A stretch of DNA of 48,931 nt from RFTU01 sp049423145 (GTDB lineage Bacteria > Pseudomonadota > Gammaproteobacteria > Burkholderiales > Burkholderiaceae_C): assembly GCA_049423145.1 (NCBI GenBank), contig JBMSQF010000009.1, positions 1 to 48,931 on the forward strand, written 5' to 3'. Positions 7,146 to 14,946 of this stretch are shown in pieces. The notes under the pieces were generated by a model. That model worked only from the letters and a program-made list of their open reading frames with translations. It was not told the DNA's origin and did no database searches. Numbering within the stretch: position 1 is the first letter of the stretch; each line of letters begins with the position of its first letter. A program made the position numbers and the translations under genes.

Positions 7146-7814
7146 TCAAGGGTTCCAGTGGAGGAAGTTTCGGTAGAGGCGCAAACCGTGCTCGGCGCTT
7201 TTCTCAGGATGAAACTGGGTGGCAAAAATGTTATCCCGGGCCACGGCGCAGGACAAGCGGACACCGTAGTCGGTGTGCGCAGCCGTGTGCTCGGATTGCG
7301 CAGGGTCAGCATAGTAGCTGTGCACGAAGTAGAACCAGGCCCCATCAGGGATGTCAGCCCACATCGCATGCCGCGCCCAGGCGGCAGGGCGACCGCCGGT
7401 GGGCCAGGCGGTGTTCCAGCCCATCTGCGGCACCTTGTAGCGGCTGCCGTCGGGCTGGCGCAGGCCTTCCAGCCGAAAACGGCGCACACGGCCGGGAATC
7501 AGTCCCAAGCCCGGCGTGTCCTGCTCCTCGCTGTGGTCCAGCAGCATCTGCATGCCCACGCACACACCCATCAGTGGTTTGGTCGCGGCGGCCTCCAGGA
7601 CCGCCTCGCGCAAGCCGGTGTGCTGCAGCTCGCGCATGCAATCGCGCATCGCACCCTGCCCCGGCAGCACCACGCGCTCGGCAGCCCGTACCTGCTCGGG
7701 ATCGGACGTCACCCGCACCGCCGCACCGGTACCGGCCGCCACATGCTGCACCGCCTGTGACACCGAGCGCAGGTTGCCCATGCCGTAATCGACGATGGCC
7801 ACAGTGCGGGACAT
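7146..7814 (-). CDS. hisH: Imidazole glycerol phosphate synthase, glutaminase subunit
   Basis: HisH hydrolyses glutamine and channels ammonia to HisF. The 222-residue class I glutamine amidotransferase has the oxyanion segment VVLPGQGAM, the nucleophile elbow MGVCVGMQML with Cys85, and the catalytic His-Glu pair in TQFHPEKS near the C-terminus. YFVHSYYA is also typical of HisH. ATG 7814 is preceded by GGAG at a 6-base spacing, a good ribosome binding site. It stands between hisB (30 bases upstream) and hisA; some Burkholderia carry a marC gene between hisB and hisH, which is absent here. Confidence 0.97.
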   Translation of the reverse strand: MSRTVAIVDYGMGNLRSVSQAVQHVAAGTGAAVRVTSDPEQVRAAERVVLPGQGAMRDCMRELQHTGLREAVLEAAATKPLMGVCVGMQMLLDHSEEQDTPGLGLIPGRVRRFRLEGLRQPDGSRYKVPQMGWNTAWPTGGRPAAWARHAMWADIPDGAWFYFVHSYYADPAQSEHTAAHTDYGVRLSCAVARDNIFATQFHPEKSAEHGLRLYRNFLHWNP

Positions 7815-7844
7815 GCGAACTCCGTGCAGGCCGCGACAGGAGAA

Positions 7845-8438
7845 CTAGAGGCTGCCCTTGGTGGACGGCACCACGCCGACCATGCGTGGGTCGATTTCCA
7901 GCGCCATGCGCAAGGCCCGCGCAAAGGCCTTGAAGATGGTCTCGCACTGGTGGTGCGCGTTGTCACCCTCCAGGTTGTCGATGTGCAGGGTCACGCCCGC
8001 GTGGTTCACAAAGCCCTGGAAGAACTCGTAGACGAGTTGGGTGTCCAGGTTGCCGATCATGCCGGCCTTGAAATCCACCCGCATGTGCAGACCCGGGCGG
8101 CCGGAGAAGTCCACCACCACGCGGCTGAGCGCCTCATCCAGCGGCACATAGGCATGGCCGTAGCGGCGGATGCCCTTCTTGTCGCCCACGGCCTGCGCGA
8201 AGGCCTGGCCCAGGGTGATGCCCACATCCTCCACCGTGTGGTGGCCATCGATGTGCAGGTCGCCCTGGGCTTGGATCACCAGGTCGATCAGGCCGTGGCG
8301 CGCGATCTGCTCGAGCATGTGGTCGAAGAAGCCGATGCCCGTGTGCAGTTCTGCCGTGCCGCTGCCCTCCAGGTGGATGCGCACGCGGATGTCGGTTTCG
8401 CTGGTGCGGCGGTGCACCTCGGCGATTCGGGCGTTCAT
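7845..8438 (-). CDS. hisB: Imidazoleglycerol-phosphate dehydratase
   Basis: HisB removes water from imidazole glycerol phosphate to give imidazole acetol phosphate. The 197-residue product is the monofunctional form without the histidinol-phosphatase domain that enterobacterial HisB carries. The metal-binding motifs are visible: FDHMLEQIARHG (about 40-51), DGHHTVEDVGI (about 63-74), and their repeat counterparts VNHAGVTLHID and NAHHQCETIFKAFARAL. ATG 8438 overlaps the hisC stop (ATGA), so it is translationally coupled to hisC. Since no histidinol phosphatase is encoded in this cluster, that step must be supplied elsewhere in the genome. Confidence 0.97.
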   Translation of the reverse strand: MNARIAEVHRRTSETDIRVRIHLEGSGTAELHTGIGFFDHMLEQIARHGLIDLVIQAQGDLHIDGHHTVEDVGITLGQAFAQAVGDKKGIRRYGHAYVPLDEALSRVVVDFSGRPGLHMRVDFKAGMIGNLDTQLVYEFFQGFVNHAGVTLHIDNLEGDNAHHQCETIFKAFARALRMALEIDPRMVGVVPSTKGSL

Positions 8439-9568
8439 GTTCGGCTTTCTTGAAGCGCGGCTTCGAAGGCCGCAAGCAGGAGTGTATTTTCTTCGGGCGT
8501 CCCCACGGTGATGCGCAGGCATTGAGCCAGCAGGGGATGCAGGCCCGAGACGTTCTTGATCAGCACCCTTCGAGCCTTGAGACCCGAGAACACCCGTGCC
8601 GGCTCGCAGCCATCGGGCAGGCGCACCAGCACCATATTGGCCTGGCTGTCGAACACGCGAATGCCCGCGTGTTGGGCCAATGCACCCATGATGCGCACCC
8701 GCTCGGCACGAATGATGCTGGCCTGCCGCGCGTATTCGTCCGCATGCTCCAGCGCAAACAGGGCTGCTTCTGCGTTGAGCACGCTGACATTGAAAGGCGG
8801 TCGCAGCTTGTCGAGTTCACCCACCAGGGCCCTGCGGCCCATCAGGTAGCCGATACGCACACCGGCCAGGCCGAACTTGCTCATCGTGCGCATGATCAGC
8901 ACATGCTCATGGCGCCGCAGCCAGGCCATGGCGTCGCGCTCGGCAAAGGGCTGGTAGGCCTCGTCCATCACCACCAGGCCTGGCGCCGCTTCGATGATCC
9001 GCTCCATCGCAGACGCATCCCACAAATTGGCCGTGGGGTTGTTGGGATAGGCCAGCCAGATCAGCGCGGGTTGGTGCTGCTCAATGGCCGACAGCATGGC
9101 CGGCAAGTCCAGTTCGAAATCGGCCGTGGTGGGCACGCCCACGAAGCGCACGCCTTGGAGCTTGGCACTCATCTCGTACATGACGAACCCCGGCAGCGGC
9201 GCCAGGACCACATTGCCGGGGACATCCAACGCCAGCGTCAACAGACTGATCAGTTCATCCGAGCCATTGCCCAGCATCAGTTCGCAGCCCTCGGGCAGGC
9301 CTGCATGCTGCGCCAGTGCACGCTTGAGGTCCTCCGTGCGCTCGGCGGGATAACGGTTGAGCGCCACAGCGGCCAGGCGCTCACCCAGGGCTTGACGCAG
9401 GGGCTGCGGCAGACCAAACGGGTTCTCCATCGTGTCGAGCTTGACCAGCCCGGCGCTGGGCTGCACCGCGTAGGCATGCAGGCCTTGCACGTCGGGTCGA
9501 AGCAGGCGGGCCATGCGACCTTGCAGGGTTGGACCGCTTGAAGAAGCGGTGGAACGCCCCGGATTCAT
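8435..9568 (-). CDS. hisC: Histidinol-phosphate aminotransferase
   Basis: HisC is a PLP-dependent fold-type I aminotransferase that makes histidinol phosphate from imidazole acetol phosphate and glutamate. The 377-residue product has LMLGNGSDELI, WLAYPNNPTANLW, the PLP-contacting VVMDEAYQPFA and the Schiff-base lysine K231 in MRTMSKFGLAGVRIGY. The ATG at 9568 overlaps the hisD stop (ATGA), which favours this start, although ATG 9514 (MARLLRPDV) also fits the family N-terminus; the first 18 residues are Ser/Thr/Gly-rich and may not be structured. Operon order is hisD-hisC-hisB. Confidence 0.95.
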   Translation of the reverse strand: MNPGRSTASSSGPTLQGRMARLLRPDVQGLHAYAVQPSAGLVKLDTMENPFGLPQPLRQALGERLAAVALNRYPAERTEDLKRALAQHAGLPEGCELMLGNGSDELISLLTLALDVPGNVVLAPLPGFVMYEMSAKLQGVRFVGVPTTADFELDLPAMLSAIEQHQPALIWLAYPNNPTANLWDASAMERIIEAAPGLVVMDEAYQPFAERDAMAWLRRHEHVLIMRTMSKFGLAGVRIGYLMGRRALVGELDKLRPPFNVSVLNAEAALFALEHADEYARQASIIRAERVRIMGALAQHAGIRVFDSQANMVLVRLPDGCEPARVFSGLKARRVLIKNVSGLHPLLAQCLRITVGTPEENTLLLAAFEAALQESRT

Positions 9569-10923
9569 CGCGGTTCCGCCGGTCCAGGGCGACGAATGGT
9601 CGCCGGATCCCCAGGAAGCAGCCGCATCTCCGCGGCCCGTGCATGGGCCTGCAGACCCTCGCCATAGGCCAGCTCCGCTGCCACGCGACCCAGGGTCTGC
9701 GCGCCCGCTGGGCTTACCTCGATGAGGCTGCTGCGCTTCTGGAAGTCGTAAACACCCAGGGGTGAGCTGAACCGTGCCGTGCCGCTGGTGGGCAGCACGT
9801 GGTTGGGCCCGGCGCAGTAGTCGCCCAGGCTTTCGCTGGTGTAGGCGCCCAGGAAGATGGCCCCGGCATGCTTGAGCAGCGGCTCCCAGCGGTGGGGGTC
9901 GCCGCTGCTGACCTCCAGGTGCTCGGGCGCCAGGCGGTTGCTGATGGCGCAGGCCTCTTCCATGGACGCCGTCTGGATCAAGGCCCCGCGCCCCTGGAGG
10001 GACGCCCGGATGATGGCTGCACGCGGCATGTCGTCGATCAGGCGGTCGATCTCACGGTGCACCGCATCGATGTACGCCCCATCCGGGCAGAGCAGGATGC
10101 TTTGCGCGAGTTCGTCGTGCTCGGCCTGGCTGAACAGGTCCATGGCCACCCAATCGGGCGGCGTGCTGCCGTCGGCCAGCACCAGGATTTCACTCGGCCC
10201 GGCGATCATGTCGATGCCCACCGCCCCGAACACCCTGCGCTTGGCGCTGGCCACGTAGGCGTTGCCTGGTCCGGTGATCTTGTCGACTTTGGGCACGGTG
10301 GCCGTTCCATAGGCCAAGGCGGCCACGGCTTGCGCACCACCGATGGTGAAGGCTCGCGTCACGCCGGCCACGTGCGCAGCGGCCAGTACCAGGGTGTTGC
10401 GCTCGCCGCGGGGTGTGGGCACCACCATGATGATCTCGCCCACGCCGGCCACGTGCGCGGGAACGGCGTTCATCAGCAGGGAAGACGGGTACGCCGCCTT
10501 GCCCCCCGGCACGTAGATGCCCACGCGGTCCAGGGGCGTGACCTTCTGGCCCAGCAGCGTGCCGTCCTCATCGCGGTACTGCCAGCTCTGGCCATGGGCC
10601 TGCAGTTGGCGTTCGTGGTAGCGGCGGATGCGCTGCGCGGCCTGTTCGAGCGCCGCGCGCTGTGCCGGCGTGATCGCTGCGAAGGCGGCGGCAAAGTCCT
10701 GCGCCCGGAGTTCGAGCGCCGCCATGTTCGCCGCATCCAGCCCATCGAACCGCGCGGTGTACTCCAGCACCGCCGCATCGCCTCGCGACCGCACGTCGGA
10801 CAGGATGGCCGCCACACGCGCCTCGATCGCCTCGTCCTGCTCAGCACCCCAGTGCAGCAGAGCCTGGAACCGGTCTTCGAAGTCCGGCTGGGTGGTGCTG
10901 AGGCGGTGTATCGGGGTGTTCAT
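9565..10923 (-). CDS. hisD: Histidinol dehydrogenase
   Basis: HisD carries out the last two steps of histidine synthesis, two NAD-dependent oxidations of histidinol to histidine. The 452-residue zinc enzyme shows RVGIYVPGG, the IGGAQAVAALAYGT loop, KITGPGNAYVA, the GPSEILVLAD segment, and SQAEHDELAQ with metal-binding Gln/His. Near the C-terminus HAGAIFLGAYTSESLGDYCAGPNHVLPT carries the second set of active-site residues. I chose ATG 10923 (MNTPIHRLST); a TTG 18 bases further upstream would need a less likely start. hisG ends 22 bases upstream. Confidence 0.96.
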   Translation of the reverse strand: MNTPIHRLSTTQPDFEDRFQALLHWGAEQDEAIEARVAAILSDVRSRGDAAVLEYTARFDGLDAANMAALELRAQDFAAAFAAITPAQRAALEQAAQRIRRYHERQLQAHGQSWQYRDEDGTLLGQKVTPLDRVGIYVPGGKAAYPSSLLMNAVPAHVAGVGEIIMVVPTPRGERNTLVLAAAHVAGVTRAFTIGGAQAVAALAYGTATVPKVDKITGPGNAYVASAKRRVFGAVGIDMIAGPSEILVLADGSTPPDWVAMDLFSQAEHDELAQSILLCPDGAYIDAVHREIDRLIDDMPRAAIIRASLQGRGALIQTASMEEACAISNRLAPEHLEVSSGDPHRWEPLLKHAGAIFLGAYTSESLGDYCAGPNHVLPTSGTARFSSPLGVYDFQKRSSLIEVSPAGAQTLGRVAAELAYGEGLQAHARAAEMRLLPGDPATIRRPGPAEPR

Positions 10924-10945
10924 GGGCCGCGGAATTCTCAATTGC

Positions 10946-11587
10946 TCAATCGCGCGCGATGGCCGATTCCACCGCTTGGATCAGCGGCGCGATGGCATCA
11001 ACCTTGGTCTTGAGCGCCGTCTGGTTGACCACCAGGCGCGAGGAAATCGGCATGATCGTCTCCACTTCCACCAGCTGGTTGGCCTTGAGCGTGCTGCCGG
11101 TGGAGACCAGGTCCACGATGGCGTCGGCCAAGCCAGTGAGCGGCGCGAGCTCCATCGAACCGTAGAGCTTAATCAGGTCCACGTGCACGCCCTTGTCGGC
11201 AAAGTGCTGGCGCGCCACCTGGGTGTACTTGGTGGCCACCCGAATACGCGAACCTTGCTGCACCGCCTGGGCGTAATCGAAGTCCTGGCGCACGGCCACA
11301 CTCATGCGGCAGCGGGCGATCCGCAGGTCCAGGGGCTGCACCAAGCCCTGCCCGCCGTGCTCGAGCAAAACGTCTTTGCCCGCCACACCCAGGTCGGCTC
11401 CCCCGTACTGCACGTAGGTGGGCACGTCCGTGGCGCGCACCAGCACCACGCGGACGTCCCCTCGGTTGGTCGGCAGGATGAGCTTGCGCGACGTTTCAGG
11501 GTCCTCGAGCACCTCGATGCCGGCTGCTCGAAGCAGCGGCAGGGTCTCTTCAAAGATGCGCCCCTTGGACAGTGCCAGCGTGATCAT
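10946..11587 (-). CDS. hisG: ATP phosphoribosyltransferase, short (HisG_S) form
   Basis: HisG joins ATP and PRPP in the first, feedback-controlled step of histidine synthesis. The 213-residue protein is the short form, without the C-terminal regulatory domain of the roughly 300-residue long form. It has ITLALSKGRIFEETLPLL, the catalytic TDVPTYVQYGGADLGVAGKD, and the PRPP-binding loop ADAIVDLVSTGSTLKANQL. Short HisG enzymes need the regulatory subunit HisZ, a HisRS paralogue, which is not in this window. ATG 11587 gives the usual N-terminus; a TTG at 11596 overlaps the murA stop (TTGA) and could add three residues. Position between murA and hisD is typical of Burkholderiales. Confidence 0.96.
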   Translation of the reverse strand: MITLALSKGRIFEETLPLLRAAGIEVLEDPETSRKLILPTNRGDVRVVLVRATDVPTYVQYGGADLGVAGKDVLLEHGGQGLVQPLDLRIARCRMSVAVRQDFDYAQAVQQGSRIRVATKYTQVARQHFADKGVHVDLIKLYGSMELAPLTGLADAIVDLVSTGSTLKANQLVEVETIMPISSRLVVNQTALKTKVDAIAPLIQAVESAIARD

Positions 11588-11592
11588 GGTGC

Positions 11593-12903
11593 TCAAACCG
11601 GTGGCCCCTTGATGCGTTCGATGTCAGCGCCGAGACCGCGCAGCTTGCGCTCCATGCGGTCATAGCCACGGTCAAGGTGGTAGATCCGCTGCACCAGCGT
11701 CTCGCCTTCGGCCACCAACCCCGCAATCACCAGACTGGCCGACGCGCGAAGGTCCGTGGCCATGACCTGCGCACCCGAAAGGCGCGGCACGCCCTGGACC
11801 ACGGCCGTGTGACCATCCACCACGATTTGAGCGCCCAAGCGCACGAGTTCATTGACGTGCATGTAGCGGTTCTCGAAGATGGTCTCGGTGATGGTGGCTG
11901 CACCCTCGGCAATGCAATCCACCACCATGAACTGGGCCTGCATGTCGGTAGGGAAGGCCGGGTATTCGCTGGTGCGAAAGCCCACCGCCTTGGGCCGTCC
12001 TTGCGCCGCAATGCGAATGCCCTCGGGTGCCGTTTCGATCTTCGCACCGGTCTGTCGCAGCTTGTCGATGACCGCCTCCAGATGATCGGCCCGCGCCCCG
12101 CGCAACAGCACCTCGCCACCGGCTGCGGCCACCGCACACAGAAAGGTGCCGGCCTCGATCCGATCGGCGATGATCTCGTGCCCCAGCACTTGGGCGCCCA
12201 CGCTGCTGCGTGGGGCGTGCAGCCGATCCACGCCCTGGACCACCAGGCGCCGCGTCCCGATACCCTCGATGCGGGCACCCATGGCCACGAGCATCGTCGC
12301 CAGGTCTGACACTTCCGGCTCCTGCGCCGCGTTGTCCAGCACCGTTTGTCCTTCGGCCAGCGCAGCGGCCATCAACAGGTTCTCCGTGCCGGTCACGGTC
12401 ACCATGTCGGTGGTGATGCGCGTGCCCTGCAGGCGGCCACGGGGCCTTGGAACGCGCGCTTCGATGTAGCCGCGCGCCACCGTGATCTCGGCCCCCATGG
12501 CCTGCAGCCCCTTGATGTGCTGGTCAACCGGGCGGGACCCGATGGCGCAGCCCCCCGGCAGGGACACGCGCGCACGGCCAAAGCGGGCCAGCAGCGGCCC
12601 GAGCACCAAGATGGACGCCCGCATGGTCTTGACCATCTCGTACGGCGCTTCTGGCTTGTCCAGCCCTGCCGCATCGAGGTGAAGGTCGCCTGAATCCGGC
12701 TCGGGCCGTTGCGCCTGCACCCCCATGTGCCGCAGCAGCTTGATCATCGTGGCCACATCCTGCAGGTGGGGCACATTGCGCAGGACAACCGGCTCGACGG
12801 TGAGCAGGGCGGCGCACAACTCGGGCAAGGCCGCGTTCTTGGCGCCGGCGATGCGGACTTCGCCCTGGAGCGGACGGCCGCCGCGGATCAGCAGTTGGTC
12901 CAT
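11593..12903 (-). CDS. murA: UDP-N-acetylglucosamine 1-carboxyvinyltransferase
   Basis: MurA adds enolpyruvate from PEP to UDP-GlcNAc, the first committed step of peptidoglycan synthesis. The 436-residue two-domain protein begins MDQLLIRGG, contains IAGAKNAALPELCAALL with conserved Lys22 and Asn23, and has the active-site loop LPGGCAIGSRPVDQH with Cys119. The cysteine matters because it is the residue hit by fosfomycin. ATG 12903 lies 3 bases after the bolA stop, and the stop lies 5 bases before the hisG ATG, so murA is embedded in the bolA-murA-his unit. Length is normal (about 420-440). Confidence 0.97.
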   Translation of the reverse strand: MDQLLIRGGRPLQGEVRIAGAKNAALPELCAALLTVEPVVLRNVPHLQDVATMIKLLRHMGVQAQRPEPDSGDLHLDAAGLDKPEAPYEMVKTMRASILVLGPLLARFGRARVSLPGGCAIGSRPVDQHIKGLQAMGAEITVARGYIEARVPRPRGRLQGTRITTDMVTVTGTENLLMAAALAEGQTVLDNAAQEPEVSDLATMLVAMGARIEGIGTRRLVVQGVDRLHAPRSSVGAQVLGHEIIADRIEAGTFLCAVAAAGGEVLLRGARADHLEAVIDKLRQTGAKIETAPEGIRIAAQGRPKAVGFRTSEYPAFPTDMQAQFMVVDCIAEGAATITETIFENRYMHVNELVRLGAQIVVDGHTAVVQGVPRLSGAQVMATDLRASASLVIAGLVAEGETLVQRIYHLDRGYDRMERKLRGLGADIERIKGPPV

Positions 12904-12906
12904 GAC

Positions 12907-13164
12907 TCAGCCCTGGGCCTGCCACTCGGCCGGTGTGAGCGTCTTCATGGAAAGGGCGTGGATCTGTTCGCGCATGCGGTCGCCCAGGGCCGCATAGACC
13001 CGTTGGTGGCGGGCCACACGCGAGCGGCCTTCAAACTCGGCCGACACGATGGTGGCGAAAAAATGGCGGCCATCACCCTCGACTTCCAGGTGGTCGCAGG
13101 GCAATCCCTGCGAGATGTAGGTGCGGACTTCTTGGGGCGTCGGGTCGGCCATGATGGCCTTCAT
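12907..13164 (-). CDS. BolA/IbaG family iron-sulfur handling protein
   Basis: This 85-residue protein has the BolA fold core: the helix-turn region EVRTYISQGLPCDHLEVEGDGRHFFATIVSAEF is followed by RVARHQRVYAALGDRM and a C-terminal helix. The conserved His of the BolA family (MREQIHALSMKTLTP) is present. In Gram-negatives a BolA protein encoded next to murA is the IbaG/YrbA type, thought to act with monothiol glutaredoxins in Fe-S metabolism. Two starts are possible: ATG 13164 and ATG 13152. ATG 13152 has GAAGG 5 bases upstream, whereas 13164 has none, so the real protein may be 81 residues. A TACAAT sequence overlaps the upper ATG. Confidence 0.88.
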   Translation of the reverse strand: MKAIMADPTPQEVRTYISQGLPCDHLEVEGDGRHFFATIVSAEFEGRSRVARHQRVYAALGDRMREQIHALSMKTLTPAEWQAQG

Positions 13165-13187
13165 TGTATCGGCCGCGGGTTAACCCG
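13163..13187 (-). promoter_or_regulatory. Palindrome CGGGTTAACCCG and candidate -10 before bolA
   Basis: The 37-base gap between the permease stop and bolA contains a perfect 12-base palindrome at 13176-13187. On the coding strand it is followed 7 bases later by TACAAT (13163-13168), a -10-like hexamer one base from consensus. An internal promoter for bolA-murA-his is possible. No good -35 is seen. A one-mismatch version of the palindrome lies before gltB. Confidence 0.35.
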
Positions 13188-13201
13188 AACTTCCACCGGT
13201 T

Positions 13202-13975
13202 TCAGGCGCGTATCTTGTATCCACGGGCCAAGAGGCTCAGGGTGAAGCCCGCCACCAGCACGAAGGCCGTGCCCACCACGCCCAGACTGAACCAGGGTGA
13301 CACGTCGGACTGACCGAAGAATCCCCGGCGAAATCCGTCGATCATGTAGAAAAAGGGATTGAAGCGGCTGAGGTGTTGCCAGAAGGTGGGCAGGGAGTGG
13401 ATGGAATAGAACACACCCGCCAGGAAGGTCATGGGCATGATGATGAAGTTCTGGAAGGCGGCCATCTGGTCGAACTTCTCCGCCCACAGGCCTGCGACCA
13501 GGCCCAGTGAGCCCAGCAGGCCCGAGCCCAAGACAGCAAAGGTGAGGATCCACCACGGTTCGGCAAACGACACCGGGACGAAGGCCGCCGTCATGATGAA
13601 GACGCCCAGGCCCACTGCCAGGCCGCGCACCATCGAAGCACCCACATAGGCCGCGAACCAGGCCCAATGCGACAGGGGCGTGACCAGCAGGAACACCAGG
13701 TTGCCGGTGACCTTGCTCTGGATCAGCGAACTGCTGGTGTTGGCAAAGCTGTTCTGCAGCACGCTCATCATCACCAGTCCCGGCAACAGGAATCCGGTGT
13801 AGGCCACGTTGTCATAGACCTGCACATGGTCTTCCAGCACATGGCCGAAGATCAACAGGTACAGCAGGGCCGTCAGCACCGGCGCGCCGATCGTCTGGAA
13901 ACTGACCTTCCAGAACCGCAGCACCTCCTTGCGGAAGAGCGTGCCAGCCCCCTCGAGTGAAAAACCAGCGCTCAT
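13202..13975 (-). CDS. ABC-2 type exporter permease (YadH family)
   Basis: This 257-residue inner-membrane protein has about six hydrophobic segments, starting near residue 30 (TIGAPVLTALLYLLIFGHVL) and continuing with GFLLPGLVMMSVLQNSF, NLVFLLVTPLSHWAWFAAYV, GLGVFIMTAAFVPV and FNFIIMP-type loops. The FYSIHSLPTFWQHLSRFNPFFYMIDGFRRGFFG stretch is the ABC-2 membrane protein signature. ATG 13975 overlaps the ATPase stop (ATGA), so both subunits are coupled. This ATPase/permease pair between the mla operon and bolA-murA is conserved in beta- and gammaproteobacteria (yadG-yadH-like); the substrate is not established and may be a lipid or polysaccharide precursor. Confidence 0.92.
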   Translation of the reverse strand: MSAGFSLEGAGTLFRKEVLRFWKVSFQTIGAPVLTALLYLLIFGHVLEDHVQVYDNVAYTGFLLPGLVMMSVLQNSFANTSSSLIQSKVTGNLVFLLVTPLSHWAWFAAYVGASMVRGLAVGLGVFIMTAAFVPVSFAEPWWILTFAVLGSGLLGSLGLVAGLWAEKFDQMAAFQNFIIMPMTFLAGVFYSIHSLPTFWQHLSRFNPFFYMIDGFRRGFFGQSDVSPWFSLGVVGTAFVLVAGFTLSLLARGYKIRA

Positions 13976-14937
13976 GCTGGGGCCTCTTTCGCGGCCGCAT
14001 CGGCGGTGCCCCTCGCCCCGCCGCCATCGACCAGCGCCGGGTTCTGCATGATCTCCAGAAACACATCCTCGAGGTCCGCTCGGCCGATCTCGAGGTCCTG
14101 GATGTGCACACCCTGCTCGCGCAGGGCCCGCAACTGGGCCTCCACCTCCTGCGCATCGTGCGCCTGCAGTTGCACGCTGCGGCCCGTCACGCGCGCCTGC
14201 GAGGCGATTGCAGGCGGCAAGGCCTGGTCGGTCTTGAAGCGCAGCATCGTGCTGGCCGTGCCCGCCAGGAGGTTTTCCGTGCGGTCCAGCGCCACGATGC
14301 GGCCCTTCTTGAGCATGGCAATGCGCCCACACAGCGCCTCGGCTTCCTCGAGGTAGTGCGTGGTCAGAAGCACGGTATGGCCCTGCTTGTTCAGACGCGC
14401 GATGAACTGCCACAAGGTTTGCCGCAACTCCACATCCACGCCGGCCGTCGGTTCGTCCAGCACGATCACGGGGGGGCGGTGAACCAGGGCCTGCGCGACC
14501 AGAACCCGGCGCTTCATCCCTCCGGAGAGTTGGCGCATGTTGGCGTTGGCCTTGTCGGCCAGACCCAGTCCCTCCAGCAGTTCATCGATCCAGGCCTCGT
14601 TGTGCCGCACGCCGAAGTAGCCGCTTTGGATGAGCAGCGTCTCGCGCACACTGAAGAAGGGATCGAACACCAGCTCCTGCGGGACGATGCCCAACGACTT
14701 GCGGGCGGCCGCGTACTCACCGACCACATCGTGACCCATCACGCGGACGCGCCCTGCGCTCGCACGCGCCAAGCCGGCCAACACGCTGATCAAGGTGGTC
14801 TTGCCGGCTCCATTGGGGCCCAGCAGGCCGAAGAATTCGCCGGGCTCGATACTGAAGGACACGCCGTCAAGCGCCTTGAGCGAGCCGCGTGGGCCGTGGT
14901 AGGTCTTCTCGACGCGATCAAAGATGACAGCCGACAT
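13972..14937 (-). CDS. ABC-2 type exporter ATP-binding protein (YadG family)
   Basis: This ATPase subunit has 321 residues and powers the adjacent permease. It shows Walker A GPNGAGKTT (about 40-48), the Q-loop in GIVPQELVFDP, the signature LSGGMKRRV, Walker B VIVLDEPTAGVD and the H-loop LLTTHYLEEAE. The C-terminal part after about 230 is longer than the minimal domain, with an ACT-like regulatory section and an Ala-rich end. Its start at 14937 lies 9 bases after the stop of the COG4324 gene. In related genomes the STAS gene mlaB usually sits directly upstream; here a 9.6-kb block intervenes. Confidence 0.93.
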   Translation of the reverse strand: MSAVIFDRVEKTYHGPRGSLKALDGVSFSIEPGEFFGLLGPNGAGKTTLISVLAGLARASAGRVRVMGHDVVGEYAAARKSLGIVPQELVFDPFFSVRETLLIQSGYFGVRHNEAWIDELLEGLGLADKANANMRQLSGGMKRRVLVAQALVHRPPVIVLDEPTAGVDVELRQTLWQFIARLNKQGHTVLLTTHYLEEAEALCGRIAMLKKGRIVALDRTENLLAGTASTMLRFKTDQALPPAIASQARVTGRSVQLQAHDAQEVEAQLRALREQGVHIQDLEIGRADLEDVFLEIMQNPALVDGGGARGTADAAAKEAPA

Positions 14938-14946
14938 CCCACCATT

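Noticed and set aside
4382..7933. Plus-strand frames of 533 and 597 codons opposite coaD-rsmD-hisF-hisA-hisH
   Set aside because: They cross several real genes and their overlaps on the other strand; composition is typical of antisense shadows.
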